Shown: positions 9,428 to 18,486, numbered from the stretch's first letter. The stretch is 64,000 nt of DNA from Helicobacter cynogastricus (GCF_900197855.1 NZ_FZMQ01000005.1:440410-504409); one strand, 5' to 3'. Notes: generated by a model not told the origin, from the sequence alone. Made by a program: numbers and translations.

Positions 9428-10321
9428 ATGCAAGCTACTCATCTCTTAGAGTGCATTGCACTTAAAAATCCCGTGCATGCTAAATATCTAGCTAAACTTA
9501 AGTTTGACTCTGAAGATATGCAAGAATTTAATGCCTTGTTAAGTTGCTATGCCCAAGAGGGTGTGAGTGAAGAGGATTTATGCGCTTCTTACTTGCTTTT
9601 ACTAGAAGATGCATTAAAACAAACCCGTTATTTTCTGAAATATGGCACTTACCGCTACAGCCACCTAAAAGATGTAAAGGCACATGTCTATGATAATCCC
9701 CAATACATGCAAAAATATGTGCGAGGGATAGCGATCTCGAGCTATCTATGGCAACAACATATTGGAATTAGAAAGCATTTCAGTGCTTATATCGATCAAA
9801 TATATGGGGGGGGGGGGGGGACTTACTTAGAAATTGGTCCCGGTCATGGTAGCCACTTTTTAAAAGCTCTTAAAAGCGGAAAGTTTGCTAAACTCACTGG
9901 AATCGATCTTTCCCCCACAAGCCTAGATTTAAGCCAAAGAATGGTCGCTTCTCAAGCTCCAGATTTGGTTAATCGTTGTGCATTTGTACATGCTGATTTT
10001 CTCAGCACAAATTTTAATCAAAAGGCCGATCTTATTGTAATGGGTGAGGTGCTCGAACATGTAGAAACTCCTCTGCTCTTCTTGGAACGCGCCAAAGATC
10101 TTTTAAACCCCCACGGGGAAGTATATGCAACCATCCCCATCAATGCACCCATGATCGATCATATCTATCTTTTTAAACATCCTCAAGAAGTTTTTGAACT
10201 GATTGCACAGGCAGGGCTACATGTGAAGGAGCATACCTATTTTATGGCCAATGATTACAGCTTAGAGAAAGCCCTACGATTCAAGAACGCTATTTTAATG
10301 GTGCTTGTGTTGAGAGCTTAG
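9428..10321 (+). CDS. SAM-dependent methyltransferase, phase variable
   Basis: A 297-aa class I methyltransferase. The N-terminal 120 residues are helical and unassigned. The Rossmann core starts with motif I YLEIGPGHGSHFL, has the acidic motif II residue in GIDLS, and the post-I/IV segment LIVMGEVLEHVE typical of small-molecule or lipid/quinone-type methyltransferases (UbiG/COQ3-like fold). The substrate is not evident; an RNA or DNA target is less likely because there is no DPPY or NPPF motif. A G15 tract lies just before motif I and is in frame now (five Gly), so the gene is ON; any change not divisible by three would cut the protein before the catalytic core. GAGGGGG precedes the ATG. Confidence 0.8.
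   Translation: MQATHLLECIALKNPVHAKYLAKLKFDSEDMQEFNALLSCYAQEGVSEEDLCASYLLLLEDALKQTRYFLKYGTYRYSHLKDVKAHVYDNPQYMQKYVRGIAISSYLWQQHIGIRKHFSAYIDQIYGGGGGTYLEIGPGHGSHFLKALKSGKFAKLTGIDLSPTSLDLSQRMVASQAPDLVNRCAFVHADFLSTNFNQKADLIVMGEVLEHVETPLLFLERAKDLLNPHGEVYATIPINAPMIDHIYLFKHPQEVFELIAQAGLHVKEHTYFMANDYSLEKALRFKNAILMVLVLRA
9806..9820 (+). repeat. G15 homopolymer, phase-variation tract in methyltransferase gene
   Basis: Fifteen consecutive G encode Gly-Gly-Gly-Gly-Gly between IDQIY and TYLEIG. A tract this long is highly slippage-prone in Helicobacter. The current length keeps the frame open. Confidence 0.95.
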
Positions 10322-10355
10322 GCTAAATTCAAGCGCATGATGTTAAAATGCATCT

Positions 10356-10604
10356 ATGCGTATTGACAAATTTTTAAATGCCACTAATATCACTAAGAGA
10401 CGCGCGATCGCGCTGGACATGCTCAAGGAGGGCGTGGTTTCCTTAAATGGAACACCGGTTAAGCCTAGCAAAGAGGTTAAGATAGGGGATGTGATCGCGC
10501 TCACCTATTTAGATCATGTTAAATCTTATCGCGTGCTGGCTATCCCCACACTTAAAACCATTCCTAAAGCCCAAAGCCATTTGTTCGTGCAAGAACTAGA
10601 ATAA
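10356..10604 (+). CDS. Small S4-domain RNA-binding protein (Hsp15-like)
   Basis: An 82-aa protein made almost entirely of one S4 fold: MRIDKFLNATNITKRRAIA followed by GVVSLNGTPVKPSKEVKIGDVIAL. Proteins of this family (RqcP/HslR) bind 23S rRNA or stalled 50S-tRNA complexes. It precedes ileS by 21 bases, the same arrangement as H. pylori HP1423-HP1422. A TAAAAT -10-like box is at 10342-10347. Confidence 0.85.
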   Translation: MRIDKFLNATNITKRRAIALDMLKEGVVSLNGTPVKPSKEVKIGDVIALTYLDHVKSYRVLAIPTLKTIPKAQSHLFVQELE

Positions 10605-10625
10605 TCTCCCCTTGAAAGGTTTGTT

Positions 10626-13436
10626 ATGCAAGATTATAAAGATAGTCTCATTCTCCCCCAAACTTCTTTTCCCATGAAAGCCAATGCCATTGCCAACGCC
10701 CCTAAGCTTTATGCGCGTTGGCGTGAACAAGGTGTTTATGATCATATGCTCCAAGCGCGCGCTAATGCACCCCAAAGTTTCATCTTGCATGATGGCCCGC
10801 CCTATGCTAACGGGCATTTGCACATTGGGCACGCGCTCAATAAAATCTTAAAAGATGTCATTGTCAAGCACCAATATTTTTTAGGTAAAAAAGTTGAATA
10901 TGTGCCCGGGTGGGATTGCCATGGCTTGCCCATCGAACAGCAAGTAGAAAAGGACTATAAAGCCTCGCAGCATAAACTCCCTGCAGGAAAACGCCATAAT
11001 TTAAGCCCGTTAGAATTTCGGGATCGTTGTTATGATCATGCCCAAAAATTCATCGGGGTACAAAGAGAGGAGTTTTTGCGCTTGGGGGTGGTGGGGGATT
11101 ATGAAAAGCCCTATGAAACCTACAAATACGAGTTTGAGGCGAGCATTTATGAAATGCTCTGCATTGCCGCACAAAAGGGCTTACTCAAACAACGCTTTAA
11201 GCCCGTTTATTGGAGCTGGGCGTGCCAGAGCGCGCTGGCTGAAGCCGAAGTAGAGTATAAGGACAAGCAATCTGATTCGATCTTTGTGAGTTTCCCTCTG
11301 CAGGAAAAAAGTGTACAAAAGATCATTCAAGAGGCGCATTTTAGCACGCAGGAGAATCCTCAAGAATTTTCCTTAGTGATCTGGACGACCACCCCTTGGA
11401 CTTTGGCTGCCAATGTAGGCATCGCGCTCAAGCCCAAAACCACTTATGCGATCACCTCTAAGGGGCATATCATCGCGCTAGAATTAGCCCAAAAACTGCT
11501 TGAACAGGGTATTTTAGAGGGGGAAATTGTGGGGAGCTGTCAGAGCGAGCTTTTAGAAAAAACCCTAGCGACCAACCCTTTAAACCAACGCGATTCGGTG
11601 GTGTTGCTAGGCGAGCATGTCAGCTTAGAAGAGGGGAGTGGGGCTGTGCACACCGCCCCCGGGCATGGTGAGGAAGACTATCATCTATGCCTACAATATG
11701 ATTTAGAGGTCTTAGTGCCTGTAGATGATTATGGGCGTTACAATGAGGAAATCTTGCATAAAAAACTCTTGCCAGAGGAATTTTTAGGCCAGCATGTGCT
11801 CAAAATCCAGCCCAAAATTATCGAACTCTTGGGCGATTCTGTGTTGCACCATAGCACCATCACCCACTCCTACCCGCATTGTTGGCGCACGCATGAGCCC
11901 ATTTTATACCGCGCCACCACGCAATGGTTTATCATGATGGATGTGCCCTTTTTACAACCTGATGGCAGTTCTAAAACCCTGCGCCAAGTCGCCCTAGAAG
12001 CGATTGAGGATGTCGCCTTTTACCCCAAACAAGGGAAAAACCGCCTTAGAGCTATGCTAGAGCAACGCCCGGATTGGTGCGTGAGCAGACAGCGCAACTG
12101 GGGCGTGCCTATGGCGTTTTTCTTAAATAAGCAAACCCAAGAGCCCCTACTAGAGGAAGTGCTCTTAAAGCATATCTATCACATCTTTAAAGAAAAGGGC
12201 TGTAATGCGTGGTGGGAGCAGAGTGTAGAGGAACTTTTGCCCGCACAGCTCAAACACCTAGCCCCCAATTTGGAGAAAAACACCCATATCTTAGATGTGT
12301 GGTTTGATAGCGGGAGCACCTTTAAGGCAGTGTGTGAGGAACGCTTGGGAGTCTATCCTAGCGATTTAGTCCTAGAGGGGAGCGATCAACACCGCGGGTG
12401 GTTTCAAAGCTCTCTGCTCTTGAGCTGTATCAAGCACTCCCGCGCGCCCTTTAAAGGCGTGCTAACCCATGGCTTTACTGTGGATGCTAAGGGGCATAAG
12501 ATGAGCAAATCTAAGGGGAATGTCTTTTCTTTAGATGAGGTGCTCAACACTTATGGGAGTGATATTTTGCGCCTGTGGGTGGTGATGAATGATTATCAAG
12601 ATAATTTGAGCGTTTCGCATGCCTTCTTTGCCCAAACCGCTGAAGGGTATAAAAAAGTGCGCAACACCCTACGCTTTTTGTTAGCCAACACAGCCGGGCT
12701 AGAGAGCTTAACCCCTCTGCAAGATTTAGGGCTAGTGGATCGCTGGATTTTAGCCCTAAGCTCTAAGGTCTTTGCCCAAGTGCAAGAACACTTTAAAGAA
12801 TACGACTTTGTTAAGGGCTTGCAAAAACTCTTTGCCTTTATTGCCAATGATCTAAGCGGAATTTACATGGATATTTGCAAAGATAGCCTCTATTGCGATG
12901 CCAAAAATGACCCCTCTAGACGCGCCATTCAAACAACTATGTTGCACTTGGCCCATCATTTGAGCTTTGCGCTCGCCCCCATTCTCACCTACACCATTGA
13001 AGAGGTGTTAGAACATGCTAGTCCTCTCTTTAAAGAGGTGGCTTTAGCAGGGGGTGGGGTCTTTGATCTCAAAATGCCTTTCTTGTTAGAAGGAGCGCAA
13101 GCTCAAAGCGTGCTTGATCAATTTGAACGCCCCTTAGAGTTGCGCGCGCGCTTTAGTGAGGCGTTGGATGGGCTTAAAAAAGACAAGAGCGTAAAAACCT
13201 CTTTGGAAGTGCAAATCTACTTGAAAGACCCTAAGGATTTGGAGTTTACCCATTACGATCAATGGCTCATGGTGAGCGCGCTCAACGCATGGGAGGGGAG
13301 CGCATCAGAGGTGTTATTTGAAAATCAAGATTTTGTTTTAGCGCGCGCCTCTTTAGAGAAATGCCCGCGTTGTTGGCGCTTTTTAGCCCCTAAAGAGGGT
13401 CTTTGTGGGCGTTGTAAAGAAGTCTTGCATGCTTGA
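10626..13436 (+). CDS. ileS: Isoleucyl-tRNA synthetase
   Basis: Class Ia synthetase, 936 aa, full length. The HIGH motif is in NGHLHIGHALNK, the CP1 editing domain contains the TWTTTPWTLAAN-type threonine-rich segment and HTAPGHGEEDY, and the KMSKS loop reads GHKMSKSKGN. The C-terminal zinc finger is CPRCWRF followed 16 residues later by CGRCKEVL, so it is the eubacterial IleRS1 type rather than the mupirocin-resistant IleRS2 type. The ATG has AAAGG upstream. Its last codons overlap the start of queF. Confidence 0.97.
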   Translation: MQDYKDSLILPQTSFPMKANAIANAPKLYARWREQGVYDHMLQARANAPQSFILHDGPPYANGHLHIGHALNKILKDVIVKHQYFLGKKVEYVPGWDCHGLPIEQQVEKDYKASQHKLPAGKRHNLSPLEFRDRCYDHAQKFIGVQREEFLRLGVVGDYEKPYETYKYEFEASIYEMLCIAAQKGLLKQRFKPVYWSWACQSALAEAEVEYKDKQSDSIFVSFPLQEKSVQKIIQEAHFSTQENPQEFSLVIWTTTPWTLAANVGIALKPKTTYAITSKGHIIALELAQKLLEQGILEGEIVGSCQSELLEKTLATNPLNQRDSVVLLGEHVSLEEGSGAVHTAPGHGEEDYHLCLQYDLEVLVPVDDYGRYNEEILHKKLLPEEFLGQHVLKIQPKIIELLGDSVLHHSTITHSYPHCWRTHEPILYRATTQWFIMMDVPFLQPDGSSKTLRQVALEAIEDVAFYPKQGKNRLRAMLEQRPDWCVSRQRNWGVPMAFFLNKQTQEPLLEEVLLKHIYHIFKEKGCNAWWEQSVEELLPAQLKHLAPNLEKNTHILDVWFDSGSTFKAVCEERLGVYPSDLVLEGSDQHRGWFQSSLLLSCIKHSRAPFKGVLTHGFTVDAKGHKMSKSKGNVFSLDEVLNTYGSDILRLWVVMNDYQDNLSVSHAFFAQTAEGYKKVRNTLRFLLANTAGLESLTPLQDLGLVDRWILALSSKVFAQVQEHFKEYDFVKGLQKLFAFIANDLSGIYMDICKDSLYCDAKNDPSRRAIQTTMLHLAHHLSFALAPILTYTIEEVLEHASPLFKEVALAGGGVFDLKMPFLLEGAQAQSVLDQFERPLELRARFSEALDGLKKDKSVKTSLEVQIYLKDPKDLEFTHYDQWLMVSALNAWEGSASEVLFENQDFVLARASLEKCPRCWRFLAPKEGLCGRCKEVLHA

Positions 13437-13866
13437 AAATTTAAGCCATTTGGGGAGCAAAACCAGTTACCCCACCACCTACAGCCCCCATCTGCTAGAA
13501 GCCTTTGACAACCCCCACCCGGGGCAGGACATTTTTACCGCCCTAGAGAGTGTAGAATTTACCAGCCTGTGCCCCATCACCGCCCAGCCGGATTTTGCGC
13601 GCGTGCGTATCGCCTATATCGCGCATTTGAAAATGGTAGAGAGTAAATCACTCAAGCTCTATCTCTTTAGTTTCCGCAATGAAGGGGTTTTTGGGGAGGA
13701 TTGCGTGGGCAAGATTTTAAACGATTTAGTCGCCCTCCTAGAGCCCAAATATCTAGAAGTGCAAGCCCATTTTAGCGCGCGCGGAGGAATCACGATCACC
13801 CCCTTTGCCAACTACGCCACTCCTGATTATGCGGACTTCAAGCACCAAAGGTTGCTCAAAATTTAA
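13429..13866 (+). CDS. queF: NADPH-dependent 7-cyano-7-deazaguanine reductase (preQ1 synthase)
   Basis: Reduces preQ0 to preQ1 in queuosine biosynthesis. The single-domain (short) QueF type, 145 aa. The catalytic Cys lies in TSLCPITAQPDFA, the QueF motif is ESKSLKLYLFSF, and the conserved GRFRDE-region equivalent is near the end (SARGGITITPF). The ATG overlaps the end of ileS by eight bases; an earlier in-frame start at 13405 would lie deeper in ileS and is less likely. Confidence 0.93.
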   Translation: MLENLSHLGSKTSYPTTYSPHLLEAFDNPHPGQDIFTALESVEFTSLCPITAQPDFARVRIAYIAHLKMVESKSLKLYLFSFRNEGVFGEDCVGKILNDLVALLEPKYLEVQAHFSARGGITITPFANYATPDYADFKHQRLLKI

Positions 13867-13870
13867 AAGA

Positions 13871-14524
13871 GTGCTCAAAGAGATATTTAGAATTTGTGGG
13901 CGCGCTTTGGGCGCGCTTTTTTGGGTGGTGAGCGTTGCCTTTGCCCAACCTTCTAAAGAGTTGGTCCAAGGTATGCAAGCCGTGCGCGCGCTTACGGTGC
14001 GCATGTATGAGGAGGATTTGATCAAGGATTTTACAGGATTTGAGGATTGCAAAGACCCTTATTTTTACAGAGATGCGATGGAGAGGCATGCCGCCTTGTT
14101 TTTCTCCTTGAGTTTGGATTTTATGGATAAGATTCCCTTGCTCCAAGCCCTCCAGCCAAAAACTCCCCAAGATAGAGAGTTTTTAAGGGTTTTTAAAGCC
14201 TATGAGTCCTTTCAACTCTTTGCGATCCTGCGTAGCTATATTCCCTCCGATTTTGATTGCTCTGATGTCTCACCTCCCCTTGCCTTTGATGCCACCCAAG
14301 TAACCCAAGACTTTTTAGAGGTCTTAAATTTGTTGTTTGCTCCCCTGCTCCAAGCCCGCAAGGAAAATTCAAATCTATGGGATACCCTAAAAAGCCAAAC
14401 GATGGGCGTGGAAAAAGACGATTTAAACGCGCTCACCGGGCGCATTAACGCAACCCTAGAGGACATGCCAGACGAGCAAAAGCATGATCCTAGCATCCAA
14501 CTCTTTTTGCACACCTTTAAATAG
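13871..14524 (+). CDS. Secreted protein of unknown function, probably truncated
   Basis: GTG at 13871, four bases after the queF stop, gives a clean signal peptide (hydrophobic run GALFWVVSVAFA, cleavage before QPSKE) and a 217-aa product. An alternative ATG at 13829 inside queF would spoil the signal peptide. The mature part is helical with no known motif. The frame ends in TAG at 14522, but the same frame resumes for about 26 codons of protein-like sequence beyond that stop and continues in another frame after a shift, so the reading frame has probably been cut short. The following gene also encodes a secreted protein starting KPSK. Confidence 0.6.
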   Translation: MLKEIFRICGRALGALFWVVSVAFAQPSKELVQGMQAVRALTVRMYEEDLIKDFTGFEDCKDPYFYRDAMERHAALFFSLSLDFMDKIPLLQALQPKTPQDREFLRVFKAYESFQLFAILRSYIPSDFDCSDVSPPLAFDATQVTQDFLEVLNLLFAPLLQARKENSNLWDTLKSQTMGVEKDDLNALTGRINATLEDMPDEQKHDPSIQLFLHTFK

Positions 14525-14694
14525 CTAAACTGGTATGAGGGGACACTTGCAGATTATGAAGAAGAGTCCTCTAAGAAGTTTGTTAAAGCATTTTTGGCGT
14601 GGATTTAGAGCAACAACCTGCCACGCTTTTAAATGCCTATTATAACTCAAGGCTTAAGGTCCTTTGGCAAGACACACGAGTGCATTTGCCCTAA
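14525..14694 (+). pseudogene. Decayed 3' end of the preceding secreted-protein gene
   Basis: In frame with the 13871 gene, directly after its TAG, the sequence reads LNWYEGTLADYEEE then SSKKFVKAFLAWI before a second TAG. In the neighbouring frame it goes on VDLEQQPATLLNAYYNS then RLKVLWQDTRVHLP and a TAA at 14692-14694. Both stretches have protein-like composition. The simplest reading is one nonsense mutation plus one frameshift in an originally longer gene of roughly 275-280 codons after the GTG start. Confidence 0.55.
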
Positions 14695-14703
14695 GGAGTT
14701 TTG

Positions 14704-15918
14704 ATGCGTTCTTTAATGTGGATTTGTTTATTGTGCTTTAGTTGGGTTGGCTTGGCGGATGCAAAGCCTTCAAAAAAGTCAGATAAGTCCTTTGAGGCGT
14801 GGTATAAATCCTTTTTCCCCCCGCAGGCATGGCAAGATCAGATGCAAGCCTTGAAATTGGAGATGATTGATAAAGATGTTGTCTATACGCGCCTGCTTTT
14901 GGATCGCAGTGTAGCTAAGGAAACACGCCAAAAACGCCTCCAAGCTTTTGAAAAGCAAAGGGCGCAAGATTTTTACACCAAAGCTTGGCCTCTGTTGGAT
15001 ATTTTCCCTATTTTTAAAGATCACAAGCTCCCCGCACACATCCATAAGATCTTTAAAAACATCGCTCTGCTCTTGTTTTGGGAGTATTTGGAGGACACCC
15101 GCTTAACTAACCTAGACTACGATCCGGACGACTCTGTATATCCCAACCCACTTGACCCCTACTTTTTCCTCAAAAACACCCTCCTTCCCTTTTTCTTCTC
15201 CCCTCTGCTTGCCTCTCAACTAGACCCCCTAGCCTATGTCCAAAGTCTGCCCTCTCTTGAGCAAACTTGCGCACAGGGCAAATGCGCCTATGTCAAGGAT
15301 TTAACAAGCGCGATGGGGGTTTTTCACTGGCTTTATTTTATCGATGCTTATAATGAATTTGCGACTTCTCCTATCTCAAGGGAGGTTTGGGGTCTTGTGC
15401 ATTCCGTTCCTCTGCGCGATAATCTCAAGAGCGCGTGGTATCTAGTTCAGATCTCTAAAAAGCACAATCCCTTTTTAGAAGAGATTTTAAAGCGCGATCT
15501 CAACACCTTCTTAGAAGCGTTTAAAAATTATGCTCTGCTTAGGGGTTTGTTCTACCTACACAACACCCAGTTTTATATCCAAGGGTCATTTCAGGATTAC
15601 TACCCGAATTTTGCCCAATATCTTGGCGGTCATGGGAATATCAAAGCCTATAAAAGCGCGCGCACACGCATTTTAAATCAACCCCAACTCTGTTTGCTCC
15701 CCAAATATCTAAGTAGAAAAGCTAAACAGGCTTGTTTGGTGGTTTTGAAAAGTCCGCCTAAAAGCGTGCTTGACTCTTTGCGCACTCTCTTGAAACAAAT
15801 GCGTCTTTTGAGTGTGGATGATGTCCCCTGTTTGTATTTAAACCCACAAGGTGGAATCCAACATTTCAAATCCAAAAGCGCGATTTGTAGGGCTTTGAGC
15901 GCGCTGAAACTCCATTAA
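14704..15918 (+). CDS. Secreted protein of unknown function
   Basis: A 404-aa protein with a typical signal peptide (RSLMWICLLCFSWVGLADA, cleavage before KPSKK). The mature part is basic and aromatic-rich with many Phe/Tyr/Leu segments and two Cys pairs (for example CAQGKCAY), suggesting a periplasmic or outer-membrane-associated fold with disulphides. No family recognised. The ATG has GGAG five bases upstream, better than the TTG three bases earlier. It shares the start of its mature region with the truncated upstream protein, so the two may be paralogues. It converges with the kch gene, overlapping it by four bases. Confidence 0.75.
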   Translation: MRSLMWICLLCFSWVGLADAKPSKKSDKSFEAWYKSFFPPQAWQDQMQALKLEMIDKDVVYTRLLLDRSVAKETRQKRLQAFEKQRAQDFYTKAWPLLDIFPIFKDHKLPAHIHKIFKNIALLLFWEYLEDTRLTNLDYDPDDSVYPNPLDPYFFLKNTLLPFFFSPLLASQLDPLAYVQSLPSLEQTCAQGKCAYVKDLTSAMGVFHWLYFIDAYNEFATSPISREVWGLVHSVPLRDNLKSAWYLVQISKKHNPFLEEILKRDLNTFLEAFKNYALLRGLFYLHNTQFYIQGSFQDYYPNFAQYLGGHGNIKAYKSARTRILNQPQLCLLPKYLSRKAKQACLVVLKSPPKSVLDSLRTLLKQMRLLSVDDVPCLYLNPQGGIQHFKSKSAICRALSALKLH

Positions 15919-17048
15919 AGTGCCACATAGTCTACTTCTCTGGGGCGTTGGTGTTGGAGCACGAGATTTTTAGACTTGGTAACCCCCTCAGAAGTGCCAA
16001 TAACCAATAATTTAGCCTCGCTAGCCACAATGGTATCGCCCTCTGGCATGGGAATATAACGCCCATCCTTTTGAATAATTCCAATGACAAAGATTTTAGC
16101 AATCTCTCTGAAATGCGCTTCTTTGAGTTTGCGTTGCACGAGCCAACTCTCTTTGGGCACAATCACCTCTTCTAAGTCTAGCAAGGTGTCTTTCTTGTAA
16201 ATGAAGTTTTCTAGGATATTTTCCATATCCGGGCGAATTGCCATCGCGCTCACCCGTTGCGCCATTAATTTAGTGGGCGAAACCACGCTATCTGCGCCTA
16301 ATTTTTTGAGTTTTTCCAAATCCTCATCATTATGTGCACTAGCAATGATGTAATAAGGTTTGCGCCCCAATTCTTTTTCTAGCAGACGCACATTAGCGAT
16401 TAGGGCAATATTAACAGAAAAGGTTTTAGAAAAAGTAACCACGCCTTTAGCACTGCTCAAATTGGTTTTAAGCATGCTCAAATTGGTATGGGGATCGCCT
16501 ACAATGTAATAAGGGTATTTGTGTTTGATTGCTTGCTCTTCAAATTCCGGATCGTCATCTACCACCACAAAGGGAATCTGAGCGTTTCTAAACTGCTTGG
16601 CAAGCTCAATTGTGTATTCGTTATGATAACAGATCACATAGTGCTTTGTGAGGCGTGCAATTTTATAAATCATCTTTTTCTCCCGTATGAGTTTGGCTAA
16701 GACTCCCTTATTGATCACCCCAATAAGTACAGCGACCGTGAAAGTCATCAACGCTTCCCCACAAAACATAATAAGGACGCTTAAAAAAATACTCCAAGTA
16801 CCAAATTTGCTTTCGTTTAATGCCCCAAAACCCGTAGCTGTAAATGTGTAAGATGTCTGGAAAAAAGCCTGCATAAGAGAATAATTTTCCAGAAATAAAT
16901 AGCCCAAAGTGCCCAAGAGAATAAAAAGCTGAATGAGCACCAAAGGCAAGGCGAAAAGTTTAAAATGAGAGTAAATCTCCGCGTTGATTTGGCGGGTGGC
17001 ACTCTCCTTAGGGGGAGTTTTTTTGAAGAATGCCTTAAAGTTAAACAT
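15915..17048 (-). CDS. Potassium channel with RCK (TrkA-N) domain, HpKchA-like
   Basis: Inner-membrane channel of 377 aa. Two transmembrane helices (about 35-55 and 90-115) flank a pore loop whose selectivity filter reads TATGFG instead of canonical T-V-G-Y-G. The cytoplasmic part has an RCK/TrkA-N Rossmann domain (HYVICYHNEYTIELAKQF and VVVDDDPEFEE) and a TrkA-C-like domain from about 285. This matches H. pylori HP0490 (HpKchA), a K+ channel needed for gastric colonisation, including the unusual filter. It follows rpmB, as HP0490 follows HP0491. The 3' end overlaps the convergent 14704 gene. Confidence 0.92.
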   Translation of the reverse strand: MFNFKAFFKKTPPKESATRQINAEIYSHFKLFALPLVLIQLFILLGTLGYLFLENYSLMQAFFQTSYTFTATGFGALNESKFGTWSIFLSVLIMFCGEALMTFTVAVLIGVINKGVLAKLIREKKMIYKIARLTKHYVICYHNEYTIELAKQFRNAQIPFVVVDDDPEFEEQAIKHKYPYYIVGDPHTNLSMLKTNLSSAKGVVTFSKTFSVNIALIANVRLLEKELGRKPYYIIASAHNDEDLEKLKKLGADSVVSPTKLMAQRVSAMAIRPDMENILENFIYKKDTLLDLEEVIVPKESWLVQRKLKEAHFREIAKIFVIGIIQKDGRYIPMPEGDTIVASEAKLLVIGTSEGVTKSKNLVLQHQRPREVDYVAL

Positions 17049-17060
17049 TGTCCTTGCGGA

Positions 17061-17249
17061 CTATTGACTCTTGCGCATAGTCCTTAAAGTAGAAGCAGCT
17101 ACACGGATTTTTTGTTTAGTGCCATCTTCTAGGGTGATGCGAATCGTGCGTAAATTGGGCAACAAACGCCTCTTATTCTTGTTGTTGGCATGACTAACAT
17201 GATTGCCTACCATAGGGCCTTTTAAGGTAAGATCGCATTTACGCGCCAT
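17061..17249 (-). CDS. rpmB: 50S ribosomal protein L28
   Basis: A 62-aa protein starting [24 protein letters not shown], with the family's KRRLLPNL segment and TLRTMRKSQ tail. The start is the internal ATG at 17249 with AAGGAGA just upstream; the longer frame from 17276 would add nine residues not found in L28. It lies 12 bases before the channel gene. Confidence 0.96.
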   Translation of the reverse strand: MARKCDLTLKGPMVGNHVSHANNKNKRRLLPNLRTIRITLEDGTKQKIRVAASTLRTMRKSQ

Positions 17250-17309
17250 AGGTTCTCCTTTCAGATAAAAGCGCACATTATAGCTTAATATGCGCTTTTT
17301 TGGCTTAAA

Positions 17310-18452
17310 TTAGTGAGTGCTAGACTTAGTGGGCTTGCTAGACTTAGCTTCTGTATCTTTCTCCATAATGCCCTCAGGTTTGGGGGTGTTGTTGGTAATG
17401 ATGGGTAATTGGGGGTAAGTGATGCTAGGTTTTTTGCCTGTGAGAGCACCAAAGAATATAGCAATTTTTTGCGCATCGCTATCACTGATTTGGATTCCTA
17501 GCTGTACTGCACCCATCTCTTTGATCGCATCTTTAACATCCCAATATTGCCCATTGTGGAAATAAGGCATGGTTTCTAAAATATTACGCAAAGTAGGTAC
17601 CTTGACCATGCCATTCTCATCACCCTTGAAATCCCCCACATTGGCAAACTTATAAGGAGCAGCCACTTGGAAGGGTTGCATCGTGCCTCCCAAATTAATT
17701 CCATTATGACAACCCGAACATCCTTTATCTAAAAAGAGGGCCAAACCTTCTTGTTCTTTAGGACTCAATGCCTTGACATTACCGCGTAAAAAGTCATCAA
17801 AACGGCTAGGGGTGTTGAGCGTGGCTTCAAACATGGCAATAGTATCTGTGATCAAGTTAAGATCGATCTTGACATTGTTGCCATAAGCGCGCTTAAAGGC
17901 TTTGACATAACCGGGCATGGAATTAATCTTAGCTTCTACAACCTTAGGATCGGCATTCATCTCTACTGGGTTGCTAATTGGACCCTTAGCCTGATCATCT
18001 AGGTGTGCTGCACGCCCATCCCAAAACTGCACCGCGTTAAACACGGAGTTATACACCGTGGGAGAATTTAAGAAATGTGGGTTAGGCTTCCAACCCTCTC
18101 CTACAGCTCGCGATACCATGTCTACACCCGCCATACCTAAATTGTGGCATGTATTACAAGAAATGAGATAAGAAGTAGAGATTCTAGGATCTAAATAGAG
18201 CATCTTCCCTAATTCAATTTGAGCCTTAGTGAGCACAGGACCTTTATAAGAGAGACCCAAGTCGCGCACTCTATCTTTGAGATACTTGTCTAAAACCTTG
18301 CCTGTTGGCATGGGCATAAGATTAGCATCAAGAGCTTTTTTAATCAATTCCTGCGCAGTCATGGTATGATGGGTTTGTTTGGCATAAAGGGTAGCGCACA
18401 AGCTAATAGACACCAAAGATACCTTCAACAAACTTTTTATGGTGATTGACAA
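17310..18452 (-). CDS. Di-haem cytochrome c peroxidase
   Basis: Periplasmic enzyme reducing hydrogen peroxide with electrons from cytochrome c (HP1461 homologue). After a signal peptide (LLKVSLVSISLCATLYA) come two haem-binding CXXCH motifs, CNTCH in the N-terminal domain and CSGCH in the C-terminal domain, with the family segments RISTSYLISCNTCH and VPTLRNILETMPYFHNG. It starts with TTG, supported by AAGGA seven bases upstream. At 380 aa it is longer than usual because of a Lys/Ser/Pro-rich hydrophilic tail after residue 350. Confidence 0.92.
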   Translation of the reverse strand: MSITIKSLLKVSLVSISLCATLYAKQTHHTMTAQELIKKALDANLMPMPTGKVLDKYLKDRVRDLGLSYKGPVLTKAQIELGKMLYLDPRISTSYLISCNTCHNLGMAGVDMVSRAVGEGWKPNPHFLNSPTVYNSVFNAVQFWDGRAAHLDDQAKGPISNPVEMNADPKVVEAKINSMPGYVKAFKRAYGNNVKIDLNLITDTIAMFEATLNTPSRFDDFLRGNVKALSPKEQEGLALFLDKGCSGCHNGINLGGTMQPFQVAAPYKFANVGDFKGDENGMVKVPTLRNILETMPYFHNGQYWDVKDAIKEMGAVQLGIQISDSDAQKIAIFFGALTGKKPSITYPQLPIITNNTPKPEGIMEKDTEAKSSKPTKSSTH

Positions 18453-18486
18453 GACATATTCCTTATAAAATGGTTTAGATGAGAAA

